Source of the DNA: Nemertoderma westbladi
Taxonomy: Eukaryota; Xenacoelomorpha; Nemertodermatida; Nemertodermatidae
Direction of reading: 5' to 3'
Assembly: GCA_032718475.1 (NCBI GenBank)
Contig: JAUCBJ010005217.1
Location: forward strand, 1 to 58,164
Length of the DNA stretch: 58,164 bases
Notes under the pieces: model-generated
Seen by the model: only the letters and a program-made list of their open reading frames with translations
Told to the model about the DNA's origin: nothing
Database searches by the model: none
Made by a program: the position numbers and the translations under genes
Part shown: positions 1-10,565 of the stretch, piece after piece
Layout: every line of letters starts with the position of its first letter
Numbering within the stretch: position 1 is the first letter of the stretch

Positions 1-254
1 ATATATAAAATTACACTTACAGGTGGATAAAATACACATTTAAGTAGAAGGGCTAAGGCAACAACAGATAGACGGATAAACGCTTAAATACAAACAACAA
101 CAATAAAACTATAAGAATGACGAACGAAATAAAACCAAGTAAACAGAGATTATATCATCAAGTAAAAAAAAAATATATATTGTTTCGAAAGCCATTCATC
201 CCTATTTATAAAATGACAAAATACCAATTTAAGTATTAAAAACTATTTGTTAGA
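1..254. other. AT-rich flank, nothing recognised
   Basis: AT-rich sequence with no convincing ORF, RNA gene or repeat boundary. It lies 3' of the minus-strand LINE fragment and may include that element's 3' untranslated region, but I see no tail motif that fixes the end. Confidence 0.4.
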
Positions 255-1240
255 TTAAATATAAATAAAAACTACTGAACATTTTTGTCCAGCTATCTTG
301 ACCTGCCACTCATTAGCCCAAGTCTCTAGTGATTCTGCCAATGAATGGATGTCTGATGATTTGCTGTACAACTTGAGATCGTCAGCGAATAAATTACAAC
401 AGGTGCCGGTACCTATAATATCAGGTAAATCATTAACATAGAGTAAAAATAATAATGGCCCTAAAACGCTTCCTTGAATTGTACCCGATATAACTTTGCT
501 TACGACAGAAATATTATTACCAACCAAAACTTGTTGGATACGATTACATATAAAAGCACCAATCCACAATTACAAGTGACCCGAGATACAGTAGCTAGCA
601 AGTTTAGCCAAAAGTTTACAGTGAACGTCAGAATCAAACGCCTTGGCGAAATCTATGTATATAACGTGTATAGAGCTGTGACTGTCAAGCAGCTCAAACC
701 ATTTATTAGTATTGTCAAGCAATTGAGTACAAGTACTGCGACGTTTCATAAATCCATGTTGCGACTTGCTAATAATATTATGCAACCTTAAGTCCAATAA
801 TACATCATTTTTGATACATAACTCCATTACTTTACATGTTACACATGTAAGCGAAATGGGGCGGTAGTTATAGGAATTAGTGTGGCTGCCCTTCTTAAAG
901 AGGGGGATAATGTTAGCAGTGAGCCATATAGAGGGTAAAGCGTGAGATTCAAATGATACTTTAAATAAAATACACAAGGGAACAGATAAACATTTGTGTA
1001 GTTTCGCTAAAATTTAACTGGGAAATCCCTGGAGTTTTTCCACATTTAGCCTTAATATTCTTAAGTACAGAATAAACAGCACCAGGGGAAAATCTACAGT
1101 GGAAATGAGTACACCATTAGCTACTCTACAGCTAAAAATAGGCATTGATTCGTTATCCTTTGTAAAATTCTCAGAAAAAACTTCAGAAAATATATGTGCT
1201 TTAGTAGAGTCATCAATTATTACTTTGCCATTCATTTTAA
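255..1240 (-). pseudogene. CR1/Jockey-like LINE reverse transcriptase fragment
   Basis: Degenerate ORF2 piece of a non-LTR retrotransposon. Reading leftwards from about 1240 it shows the region before the RT, then fingers/palm motif NYRPISLTCV, motif A YIDFAKAFD, motif B IQGSVLGPLLFLLY and the catalytic box FADD followed by LKLY. The stretch 977-255 is one frame broken by an in-frame TAA at 570-572 between ISGHL and WIGAF. A frame change separates it from the upstream piece at 1235-1014. The endonuclease and the end of ORF2 are absent, so this is a dead 5'- and 3'-truncated copy. The motif set fits the CR1/Jockey group; the exact clade is inferred. Confidence 0.85.
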
Positions 1241-1814
1241 ACGCAGATATAAGAATTAATTTATTTTTCTCATCCCTTGATCTACCGTATTCTATCGGAA
1301 TTTAAGAGCAGTTATTTATGGCGTAATCTCAAACACAACTCTGTATTATCCTGTTATCACCTGTGTTAGGGTCGCACATAAGCTTACATACATACAGTTA
1401 GTTTTTCAAGCGGTATTTATTACGTTTTATAAAAATTAGCCTTCAAACTTCTTCTGATCGTCAAATAAATTTATCCCCAGAAGATTTGATGCATAAATTA
1501 CCTCCAAGTAAGGCTATCTAACAATGTGTGTTGTTTAATTATCCACGGGATAGGTTTATGGAGTGTGAGGGTTTTCCAAGGGGGTTAATTACCCAAGGGG
1601 GTGGTAGCGCAGGAAGAGACTTAGGTTCGTTCCCTTTGACGCAGATATCTTTGATCTGAAAATTTCGATTTCTCTCACCTAAATATGGAAAAAAACACTG
1701 AAATATAATGTAACTAATAATTTCGCAAAAAGAACGAAACATTATTTCTTATCTGATTATTTAAATCAGCATTTTCTAGGAATAGTAAAAATCGTATTTC
1801 TCTTCTGGCACTAC
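1241..1814. other. Unassigned spacer
   Basis: No gene recognised. A short frame near 1440-1510 contains PEDLMHK followed by a good splice donor (CAA|GTAAGG). It is faintly like the IEDLVKK end of the exon at 5776-5931, but its phase does not fit the exon at 2281, so I do not call it an exon. Confidence 0.3.
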
Positions 1815-2185
1815 AGTACGATCGGCATGCTGCATTGCAGCTGCACTATATATATATTACATATATATTAAGAATGCTGTGCCGGCTTGTCGACAAAATT
1901 GCGACGCCACAACTCCCTATCACCCATGACATTTGCTAGATCATCCGCATCTTCAAGGCAGGTGTCCTTTAAGATGCGTCTCAAGAAAGTCCACCATGCT
2001 TATTCACTCCATGAGGCTGCCAAAGTACAAGATTATGCACTGGCTGGTCCTCACGGCGAAAGCAATATCCTGCAAAGCGGAGGCGGCTTCGTTCTAGTTT
2101 CAAGCTCGGGGGAACCAATGAGACATCTCCAATGATATATAGTGTCTGGTGTACTTGACACAGTGAATACGGCGTGAACACTGGT
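1815..2185 (-). pseudogene. RTE-like LINE 3' fragment, copy 1
   Basis: The minus strand encodes the C-terminal tail of an RTE-like ORF2, with SRLRFAGYCFRREDQP followed by LVLWQPHGVNKHGG. The same sequence recurs at 10921-11575 and 14101-14460 (plus strand) and in the nested minus-strand copy at 29095-42140. It is 5'-truncated, and a short AT-rich insertion near 1843-1870 interrupts the 3' untranslated part. It lies just upstream of the exon-like ORF at 2281 and may sit in that gene's intron or promoter region. Confidence 0.8.
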
Positions 2186-2280
2186 AAGCCGCACTACAGT
2201 ATGCCCGTCCGAACAAGAGTTTTATTTCTTTACCTGAAACACATATCTTCATATTCTACAATATAATTAATTGATTTCAG

Positions 2281-2473
2281 ATTACTCGGGATGACATAAA
2301 AAAATTTGATTCGTCGGGAAGTCGTCGGGTTGTAGCGGAAGAGCCAACGAAGAGATCACGATGGGGTTCGAAGTATTACTGGATCAACGACGAGGGGAGA
2401 AAACGGGAGAGTGCGGCGGACGAATCAGCGTCCACTGAACTACACCCGTTGTACGGGCGCTATTTCCGATAGA
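2281..2473 (+). CDS. Terminal exon of a candidate secreted peptide precursor, copy 1
   Basis: A 64-codon open frame, starting directly after a splice acceptor (TTGATTTCAG) and ending at TAG. It begins ITRDDIK and contains KR, then SRWGSKYYWINDEG, then RKR. That is a 13-residue segment with dibasic sites on both sides and a glycine that could donate a C-terminal amide, the usual layout of a neuropeptide precursor. The exon at 6346-6486 starts ITRDEIK and keeps SRWG-K--WIND-G, so the two are paralogs. After the peptide this copy continues to an end reading HPLYGRYFR. No first exon is visible upstream; a LINE fragment occupies 1815-2185. I do not recognise the family. It could instead be the C-terminus of an unrelated secreted protein. 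Confidence 0.5.
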
Positions 2474-3242
2474 GATGATTAATGCGGTTGAACAACTCTC
2501 TACCGGGAAATAATTAATAACTCTTCGAGAGTTTCATTAACAGCCTTGGACTGCCCGATATTATTACACTTTATATTATTGATGTAAGAATTGACCCCCA
2601 CATACTCTGTATAATAAGTAAATACACGAATACTAAACGGTACCATATTAGCATCACAACCCAGTGATTCATATGTTTTTTTTATGCGTATCAGACGCTG
2701 TGAAGTAAAGTGGATTTTCTTATGTTTGACTTTTTGACGCTGCTTTGCATCATTTCAATGCTAAATAAAGAATTTTATTTTCGTTTCAAAAGCAAACAGT
2801 CGGCTGAAAACTCCTCTTTCGATAGTTGCTACCCGAAGGTCTAGTGTTTTCTATCACGCTGCTCTCCATTACCCGCTCCCATTATATTTCATATAATTGT
2901 ATGTAATGTTTCTACTTAATTTGTAACAATGAACATTGAACGCTTTAACGGCTAGGTTGTCTGGGCAACAGCCAACAGCCTTGAACGGTCCCCCAAATTT
3001 GAAAATGACCAGTGAGCAATGCAATCCGTACAATACAAAATCCCGTCTAATATTGATTTGTTGTTTGTTCCCAATTCATTAACATATTAATGATAATTTT
3101 AGGCTGCCTAAAATTGGTCTACTTGGGGGACATTTTGTCAGTTTCTATGGTGTTTTTATTATTAGAATAAATGGCCTGCAAAGGAAGCAAATACATGCAA
3201 CATTCGAAAGCCCGCCCATATTACTCAGTCAGTTCCCAACCG
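2474..3242. other. Intergenic, including a SINE tail
   Basis: The stretch after the TAG near 2566 (TATTACACTTTATATTA) resembles the sequence after the stop of the second paralog near 6484, which supports duplication of the 3' end of the gene. Apart from the SINE tail at 2786-2845 I see nothing else. Near 3175-3225 there is a copy of the motif family that forms the arms of the foldback at 7012-7252. Confidence 0.4.
2786..2845 (-). repeat. SINE 3' tail fragment
   Basis: About 60 bp match the 3' part of the tRNA-derived SINE at 5540-5730. Shared blocks are GCAAACAGTCGGC, CTCCTCTTTCGATAG and TGCTACCCGA in the same order and strand. The tRNA-like head is missing, so this is a 5'-truncated copy. 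Confidence 0.7.
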
Positions 3243-3568
3243 AATTCAATATTTTTGGTGGAATTTCTTAAACTCCATTGTGTTGAAAGGGCATCGAAAT
3301 AGAAATGATGTGCAAGTAATTGGAATAAAATCCATGCATACTCTCACTCTCAAGGGTTATTGCAACTCATGTGTATGCAAGGCGAGTTTCCAAAAACGGA
3401 ACTTGTAGTTAAGCGGCTCTCTAGTTACGTAATAAATATTCGAGAACACTAAATTATTTAACATTGAGTAAGGCGGCATCAGGAGTTGAATAGTTCAATA
3501 ATTGAATTGCAGTAAATCTATGGTAATTATAGTAATATAGTATAATACTGCAGTTCTAATTATCAACT
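3243..3568 (-). repeat. Dispersed repeat copy with unoccupied foldback site
   Basis: This segment is an inverted diverged copy of sequence at 8413-8655 and 7575-7651. The shared core includes GCATCGAA, GGCTCTCTAGTTACG and the TTCGAGAACACTAAATTATT region. In the other copy a 754-bp palindromic element interrupts the repeat. Here the same point (GCATCAGGAGTTGAATAG, about 3478-3495) is uninterrupted, so it shows the pre-insertion state. Confidence 0.75.
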
Positions 3569-3990
3569 GTCTGCACCAGTGTCTGCACCACTGTCTGCAC
3601 CAGGTGTCTGCACTAGTGTCTGCACAAGCGTCTGCACCACTGTCTGCACCACTGTCTGCACCACTGTCTGCACTACTGTCTGTCTGCACCGCTGTCTGCA
3701 CCACTGTCTGCACCACTGTCTGCACCAGTGTCTGCACCACTGTCTGCACCACTGTCTGCACCAGTGTCTGCACCACTGTCTGCACCAGTGTCTGCACCAG
3801 GTGTTTGCACCACTGTCTGCACCACTGTCTGCACCAGGTGTTTGCAACACTGTCTGCACCACTGTCTGCACCAGTGTCTGCACCACTGTCTGCACCAGTG
3901 TCTGCACCAGGTGTTTGCACCACTGTATGCACCAGGTGTTTGCACCACTGTCTGCACCACTGTCTGCACCACTGTCTGCACCAGTGTCTA
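3569..3990 (+). repeat. 12-bp minisatellite
   Basis: About 35 direct copies of a 12-bp unit of type GTCTGCACCACT. Variants end CCAGT, and occasional 15-bp units carry CCAGGTGTTTGCACC. Because 12 is a multiple of three, every frame is open and gives artificial Cys/Thr/Val repeats. No start context, splice site or non-repeat flank suggests a protein. Confidence 0.95.
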
Positions 3991-4785
3991 CTTAACGTTT
4001 ACACCCGCTTATTTAGCCGAATTTTGATTTCGCCCTTATTTTGGATAGAATATGGGGGAAACGCTACCAATACTGTACCTACTTTTTTGCTATGTAAAAT
4101 CCATGTTGCTAAAGAATAAATATGAAATTATTGAAAGCGCACCGCATAACTTATTTTTATAATTTTTGGTACTAGCAAGCATTACGTAGAATTATAAATT
4201 TTTGTTTCGGATTAATTGCGAATTAATTTTGGGTTACCTCGCCTGGATTGTCTGTAGAATTCGATATGTGTGGGAGATCTGTATTGATTTCCCGCGTAGA
4301 ATCTTTGATCCTATTAGATCTCCTCGACTTGGAATCTATTCAATAATCGTATATATTAAACATCGAGACAGACCTGCGTCAGTACTGTTACTCTAAAGGA
4401 ATAACAATTAAAACTCAACTAGAAGTCGCATATGGTATCGGATTGCTATTAAAATAATTTATGATTATTCAATTCCTATTATTCTTATGAAAGCAGAATA
4501 TATTTGTAGTTCACATTACAGAAACTACACTTTGCAGCTCAATTTATTCTCAGAAAAATTTAAAACCTTTTAAATCTAAATTCAATTAAATCAAATCAAT
4601 TTATGTCACCGTAATAATAATACATCAATTGCCCTGAATTGTGTCGAAAAGGGGTAATTTCGATAAAAATTCATCCCTCTCCAGGGTAAATTCGACGCAA
4701 GTAATAGCAGAATACTCTCAAAAATATAGTTGTAACCTGTTTTAATTATACACACTACACAGTCTACACTTACCAAACTATCTAC
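3991..4785. other. Unassigned spacer
   Basis: AT-rich sequence with only short random-looking ORFs. I see no gene, RNA or repeat structure. Confidence 0.4.
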
Positions 4786-5075
4786 CCTCACCAAACGTTA
4801 TACCCTGACCAAACTATCTACCCTTACAATCGTTCTACCCTGACCAAATTATCTGCCTTACCAAACTATCTGCTTTACCAAACTATCTATCTACCTTACC
4901 AAACGGTCTAACCGTACAAAACGGTCTACCTTATCAAACTGTCTACCTTACCAATCGTTCTACCCTTACCAAACTGTCTACCTTACCAAGCGGTCTACCC
5001 TTACCGAACGGTCTACCCTTACCAAACGGTCAACCCTTACCAAACGGTTTACCCTTACCAAAAGGTTTACCCTTA
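4786..5075 (+). repeat. Degenerate 18-bp tandem repeat
   Basis: Around 15 imperfect copies of an 18-bp unit of the form CTACCCTTACCAAACGGT. The right side (4980-5070) is the most regular; the left side carries shortened units such as TACCAAACTATCTGC. Decay increases leftwards, consistent with an ageing minisatellite. Confidence 0.85.
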
Positions 5076-5539
5076 TATAATTATAGGAATGATCTGATCA
5101 TGGACCATGGAACGTTCAATAAATACAAAATCACGTCACAATTTATTTTAATGAAATTTCAAACATAATATCCTCGTGCTGTTCAATAATTACCATATAT
5201 GGTAACTTCTCCGTAAATATAACCTACTACTAATAACTTATCCTCACAATTATTGCAAAGTAATCTTATTACGCGGGTTTTCGGGGTCTGTGATTCAGTT
5301 TAAAGGTTTGATGAAATCTGGTCTGTCTGTCTGTCTGTCTGACGGTCTGGTATGTCTGTCAGGCTCTCGGAGACTGACAAGACGGACTGGTAGATGGATA
5401 GACAGTGATAACTCGAGAATTAAAAAAGTATCGCTAAACGGTTTCAAGATTTAAATCTTCATTAAATTTATTATGCTTCATCTGAAGTAAAAAAAAAAGC
5501 AATATGTGAAATTGTCACCCAAGAAGTGGGCACGCCCTA
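5076..5539. other. Spacer with a (CTGT)n microsatellite
   Basis: A short tetranucleotide run of CTGT lies at about 5321-5344, followed by looser GTCTG-rich sequence to about 5405. No coding sequence is recognised. Confidence 0.5.
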
Positions 5540-5730
5540 AATCAAGCAAAGCAAACAGTCGGCCGAGGCCGGAGGCGACCCGAAGGCTCCTCTTTCGATA
5601 GCTGCTACCCGAGGGCAGGGGTGGGCGCTACTCCTAGTGGATGAAAGGCTGAGTGGACCCTGGCGGGGCTGAACCTACAACCAATAGATTGTAGGCCTGG
5701 CGCTCAGCCAATTGAGCTACCACGCCGTCC
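5540..5730 (-). repeat. tRNA-derived SINE
   Basis: Read on the minus strand from 5730, the head GGACGGCGTGGTAGCTCAAT contains a pol III A box (TAGCTCAATTGG), followed by a B-box-like GGTTCAGCCCC. The 5' GGAC can pair with GTCC at the end of the tRNA-like body. The next part, ACTCAGCCTTTCATCC, resembles the conserved central domain known from some invertebrate tRNA SINEs, and the element ends in TTTGC repeats near 5540. Its tail matches the fragment at 2786-2845. The anticodon region forms an unusual 7-bp hairpin (CCTACAA/TTGTAGG), so it is not a functional tRNA. It ends 45 bp before the ATG at 5776. Confidence 0.8.
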
Positions 5731-5775
5731 AAAATAACTTGCAAATAAATAATTGTTTTATTTATTCAAAAGAAA

Positions 5776-6486
5776 ATGACATTAGTAGGCCTAAATATAT
5801 TATTAGTTGTCGTGGTCATTGTAACATCTGTAATCTCAATTAGTAAGGAGGAAATTGTGATCAACAATAAAAAGATACGTCGGACACCATCAGTATATGA
5901 TCAATATGGTATTGAAGATTTGGTTAAAAAGGTAGATAATACAGTAAATTTTATCAAAATGATAATCATTAATGCTTGACATAGTTAAATCGACCAATTA
6001 CTACAGTATTATATTAATCGAGATGGCTATAGTGTATAGAGTATTAGAGACGTGTATAGTGTATAGTTAGAATGGATGCGAAGACTGCGGTCCAGAAGAC
6101 GCCGCCGCCGTGAGACTGCAGCCTTCCTAAAGTCAGTGGGTAATGGGTATGGCGACATGGTCGCCACGCCAACCTCGGCACCATGGATCCCAGCCTCCCG
6201 ATTCCCTTACCACCAATGTGTTCGACTAAACTTTGTAAATTTTTTTTCATATTTATTTAATTTTCTTACTTAGTAATTTTTTTCAACAAACAGTCATTAT
6301 GATGTAGATGCTGTAGGACATTAAAACTTAAATGACTCATTCCAGATAACTCGGGATGAAATAAAGGAAAACGAAGCGGCGAGGAGTGAAGAGGAGCCGT
6401 TAGAACGCGTTAGAAAATCGCGATGGGGACCAAAGCATCTCTGGATAAACGACGGCAATATCGACACGACGATACGATCTGTCTGA
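5776..6486 (+). CDS. Candidate secreted peptide precursor, copy 2 (two exons)
   Basis: Proposed model: exon 1 at 5776-5931, intron 5932-6345, exon 2 at 6346-6486, 98 residues. Exon 1 starts at an ATG in good context (AAAATGA) and opens with a hydrophobic signal-peptide-like stretch (LNILLVVVVIVTSVISIS), then a basic KKIRR. The donor is AAG|GTAGAT and the acceptor TTCCAG|ATAACT; both are phase 0, so the frame continues. Exon 2 begins ITRDEIK and contains SRWGPKHLWINDG after VRK. It lacks the second dibasic site found in the copy at 2281-2473. Reading through instead of splicing gives a 67-residue protein ending at 5979. A second phase-0 donor (ACA|GTAAAT) lies 12 nt further on. Function is not recognised; a neuropeptide or other secreted peptide is my inference from the layout. 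Confidence 0.5.
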
Positions 6487-6531
6487 TTACACTTTCCATA
6501 TATAATACTCATATATCTAAGATACACCCCT

Positions 6532-6556
6532 CCCCCCCCCCCCCCCCCTCCCCCAT
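6532..6556 (+). repeat. Poly-C tract
   Basis: Seventeen consecutive C (6532-6548) followed by TCCCCC, just after the stop of the peptide-precursor exon. Confidence 0.9.
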
Positions 6557-6802
6557 CCCTAATTTTTCTACAAATCGTAATGAGATTGCATGAAATTTGA
6601 AACAGAGATAGTTTCACCTCCCGACCACGGACTGGGTGAGCCAGAATTTTTATTTTTGCTTTCAATCTTTAGCTACAAGCGTTTAAAAAAAGTGTCTCCA
6701 GCGATATTACACCAGTTACACCGCAGTTATTCTTCTACCTTATAGCTGTTTGTTGGTACCAATTGAAAGCTATGTAAAAACATTTCAAATTGGTTGGGAA
6801 AT

Positions 6803-6995
6803 TATGGTGGCCCTGAGCGGCCAGTTTTGTAAGTTTTGTAATATTTTTTTGTTCCCCCGACTTTACAAAACTCTTAATCTTGTAATCTTTTTATTTGTTT
6901 TCCCGAGTTTTGTAAAGTCGTTCGAACGAGTTTGCAAAAGACGGGGGAACAAAAAGAAGATTACAAAAATTGGCCGCTCAGGGCCACCACCATAG
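6803..6995. mobile_element. Short inverted-repeat element (MITE-like)
   Basis: The left end ATGGTGGCCCTGAGCGGCC and the right end are inverted copies over roughly 50 bp, continuing through TTTTGTAA and a TTGTTCCCCCG block. The total is about 190 bp with no coding capacity. GAAAT flanks both sides (6798-6802 and 6996-7000) and could be a 5-bp target duplication. Superfamily not assigned. Confidence 0.65.
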
Positions 6996-7011
6996 GAAAT
7001 AGCGGAGTTAT

Positions 7012-7252
7012 CATTCGAAAGTTGCATGTATTTGCTTCCGCTGCACCCCATTTATTCTATTTAATAAATACCCATGTTCTAGAATATTTTGTTTATCGCA
7101 TAAGTAGCTGGGCAACTACCAATCACAATGTCTATATAATAATACTAGTACATGAATATTTATATATAAACAGATGCTGTAGAACTTGGTGTTTTTATTA
7201 AATACTGTAGAATAAATGGCCTGCAGCGGAAACAAATACATGCAACATTCGA
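7012..7252. mobile_element. Small foldback element
   Basis: The left arm (7012 to about 7070) and right arm (about 7190-7252) are inverted copies. They share ATTCGAA, GTTGCATGTATTTG, CCGCTGCA and CCATTTATTCTA around a spacer of about 120 bp. A single-arm relative occurs at about 3170-3222. No coding capacity. Confidence 0.65.
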
Positions 7253-7658
7253 ATACCCTTAACTGTTTGCAGCTTAACAGCTGTTTGCAAATTTAAATGT
7301 TTTTACATATTTGGAATCCTTACCTTTTTTTAAACGTTTGCATTTATTAAATTATTCCGGAAAACAAAATTATAATTATATAAAATTAATGGAAGATAAA
7401 GTATAACTTTCTTCCACTATTCTCGAGGTATTTTATTTACAGCGAGGTTAATAAAGGATCTAGAGTATATTGAGAAAAATATTCTACGTTTTTTTCCCAT
7501 GTAATACGTAATTTTATTCTTAAATTGGTTCTTTTTTGTTGCTCAATTCTTGAATAAAAGATAGAGCGATATAGTGTTACTGTAGTATATATTGAACTAT
7601 AGTATTTTACTATATTGCTTCCATAGTTACTGCGATTCTAATTATTGTACTCTTCAAC

Positions 7659-8412
7659 CATGGCCTACTATATATACGGCCTAACATGTTGTCGATTTGG
7701 CCTTAAAAAAGAGGCCAGTTTAGTTTTTTTTACACTATTTTGATATGGGGAGAGTTCTATAAATTTTCATTTGCTGCAATTTGGTCAACGGACGTAATTG
7801 AAGACTCCTCGTTAAGCAAGATACTAAATTTTATGGGAGCTAGTGTTTTAGATAGGTTTAGCTAGTAATTTCGACACTGGTTCCGACATCCTACTTCCCT
7901 CTATAAATATATTGTAGTAGCTAGTTCTTGTTACTATTTGTATAGAAAATGTTCCAGAACATGTTAGCTATTCATTTTTAAAAAAGTTATGTTCTAGAAC
8001 AAATATTTTTTGTTCTAGAACATGTTTTAGAGAAAAATCTAGATTCTATTTGAACCACATGGAATCGTTCTAAAACGTGATTTTTCTTAAAATGAATAGC
8101 TAACATGTTTTGGAGCATTTTCTATACAAATAGAAATAAGAACTAGCTACTACAAAATATTTATAGAGGGAAGTAGAATGTCGGAACCCGTATCGAAATT
8201 ACTAGCTAAACCTATCTAAAACACTAGCTACCATAAAATTTTTATCTTACTTAACGAGGAGTCTTCAATTACGACCGTTGACCAAATTGCAGCAAATGAA
8301 AATTTAATGAACTCTACCCATATCAAAATATAAAAATAGTGTAAAAAAACTGGCCTCTTTTTTTAAGGCCAAATCGACAACATGTTAGGCCGTATATATA
8401 TAGTAGACCATG
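7659..8412. mobile_element. Palindromic foldback transposon with 7-bp target duplication
   Basis: A 754-bp element whose two arms of about 325 bp are near-perfect inverted copies around a spacer of about 100 bp. The ends read CATGGCCTAC and GTAGACCATG. CTTCAAC lies immediately outside both ends (7652-7658 and 8413-8419). The flanking repeat also occurs without the element at 3243-3568, where the target is single, so the insertion is documented within this window. It encodes no protein and would depend on a transposase elsewhere. A 7-bp duplication fits no major superfamily exactly; a mis-set 8-bp hAT-like duplication is one alternative. Confidence 0.85.
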
Positions 8413-9162
8413 CTTCAACTCCTGATGCTGCCTTAATGACTCAATGTTAAATAATTTAGTGTTCTCGAATATTTATTACGTAACTAGAGAGCCGCTTCCA
8501 TTTTAGAGTACGCCTTGCAGACACTAAAGTTGCAATAACTTTTGAGTTTGTGAATGGATTTTGCTCAACTTACTTGCAAGCATTTTTTCTAATTCGATGC
8601 TCTTTCAACACATGAAATAAAAATCAAGAAATTCCATGTTATTGAAATTCCAATAAAATGTATTAACTTACTTTTTTCGCCGGGGAAAAAAGTAAAAGCA
8701 ATGCAATCCTATGGGTTACTTTTTTCCCTACGGTAAAAAAGCGAATTTGGGATATATTCGATCGAAAAGGTAACAATTTAAGAACAATACAATTTTCAGC
8801 AGAGCTTTGGGGCGCATTAACAATATACAACATTAATATGTCAAAATATTAATATTGTATTAATATTGTCAAACAATAATATAGAATCCAAAAATATGAT
8901 TTGAATTTCTTTTTGGTTTTAGCTAGATTGAATGAAATAAAACTAATTTCTTAATTCATGTATTGATTTGGTTTCAATATTATAGTTACCGATTAACGTA
9001 CGAATGTGCGACTTTACTAACCAATAACATTTATTACAGTCGCACAAATCCACAAAACAAATAGATTATTAACACATTTATACAAATTAAAACACCTGCC
9101 AAAGTTAAACTTCTGGATCGATCTACCGGGATTATCCTGATTAAAAGTGGCCGTGATAGATT
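8413..9162. other. Repeat remainder and AT-rich spacer
   Basis: 8413-8655 is the right half of the dispersed repeat described at 3243-3568. The rest is AT-rich, with a small inverted pair around the spaced motifs TTACTTTTTTC and AAAAAAGTAA near 8670-8740. No gene recognised. Confidence 0.45.
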
Positions 9163-9260
9163 CCGTGGCGTGGTGCCGTGGCGCGGTGCCGTGGTGCGGT
9201 GCCGTGGCGCGGTGCCGTGGCGCGGTGCCGTGGCGCGGTGCCGTGGCGTGGTGCCGTGGG
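9163..9260 (+). repeat. GC-rich 13-bp minisatellite
   Basis: Seven to eight copies of a 13-bp unit GGTGCCGTGGCGC with C/T changes. It is far more GC-rich than its AT-rich surroundings. Confidence 0.9.
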
Positions 9261-9854
9261 GCTGAGTTTTGGTTATTTTTTAATCCAAAATTATTTGCCT
9301 AATTGCATCCGCCGATTCTAAAATCTACTTTTAATTCAAACTGCGATAATCCTAGATTCGAGCAACTAAGGTCCGTCTCACACACTGCGCAACTTTATTT
9401 ATCTACAAAGTTATATTAGATCGTAGTAAGAACTACAGTATATTTGGGAGTCGGCCTATATGGACACACATTGCTTCGGAATACAACATCCGCAATTATA
9501 GTCTATTAAATCATTATTACCATCTATAATTTATCTACAGATCTTGTATTGGTAACAATATTTCACTTCTGAAAAAATTTACCAATTTTTCATTTACAGT
9601 TAAACTTATATTACATTACTACATGCACTACAACTGTAGAAACACAGTAAAACACTAGGAAAACATTAACATAGGGAAATTATATATAAAAAAAATAATT
9701 TATTAATAACTATTTACATCATTGTGTGCAAAGTAGCACTTTGCAGCGTTACGACCCGAGTTCATTTATGTACCGAGCGAGCGCAGCGAGGGAGGTTTAG
9801 ATAAATAAAAAAGGGTCTTTAACGCTGAAAAGTGACCTTTGCAAGCAATGATGT
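9261..9854. other. Unassigned spacer
   Basis: No gene seen. Near 9728-9760 is a GCAAAGTA/CACTTTGCAGCGTTAC motif that recurs in the element at 9855-10353, so the repeat family may extend into this stretch. Confidence 0.4.
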
Positions 9855-10353
9855 ATCTAATTTTGTTACATTATGTCAACTTATCAGCGTTTGGTATGTG
9901 AAGAAAGGATTTTATGGATACTCATTTATACATTCGAATCATGTACTATTTCAAATATAAGTGAAAATTATTAACAGGTAAACAGTAGTAATTATACATT
10001 TAAATCAAATTAAAGTTTATTAGAAGTTATCTCCTGTATGAATCATGGATGAGATAAATCATTAATCCATCTTGACCTTGGTCGACTGAAGCAAACTGAG
10101 TCACCGTCTGTGTCCGTTCAGTTTTACTGAACACTGTCGCCATTTTCTATGGTAATTTTATTTAAAGTCTCTTCTATTGGCTGTTTTGCCATGCCATAAT
10201 GGACATTCTGGAATAAGGTAATTCAAGTTGTTTCCATGTCATTGATTACTTTGCAGCGTTCCGTCCTAAAGGCCGCAACGCTGCAAAGTAGTACTTTGCG
10301 GCGTTACTAGTAATTTACCAGAACGCTGTTAAGTTGAAATAATGTAACAAAAT
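9855..10353. mobile_element. Inverted-repeat element with internal palindromes
   Basis: Arms of about 40 bp at 9855-9898 and 10313-10353 are inverted copies (TTTTGTTACATTAT, CAACTTA, CAGCGTT). Close to the right arm an imperfect palindrome of the form AACGCTGCAAAGTA/GTACTTTGCGGCGTT is centred near 10295. No coding capacity; class unknown. Confidence 0.55.
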
Positions 10354-10565
10354 ATATATAATATTAAAATTCGTTGTTTTCCATATGTTTTCGTAGTGAT
10401 TTAATTCTTTTAACTCATTCTTATGACAATTTTAATCTAGGTAACATGAAACCAGGAAATTAGATTACAGTAATAAAATGTTAAACCGGGAAATTTTGTA
10501 TTAAAATAATAAATTCAATGTTGTTATTGAATGAATTTTAAAGTTAACTTACATACAGATACAGG

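Noticed and set aside
1440-1515. First exon of peptide-precursor copy 1
   Set aside because: The donor leaves phase 1 and would create an immediate stop in the exon at 2281, and the similarity to 5776-5931 is only a few residues.
3579-4119. Cys-rich (metallothionein-like) proteins on both strands
   Set aside because: Both are translations of a 12-bp minisatellite and lack start context or conserved spacing.
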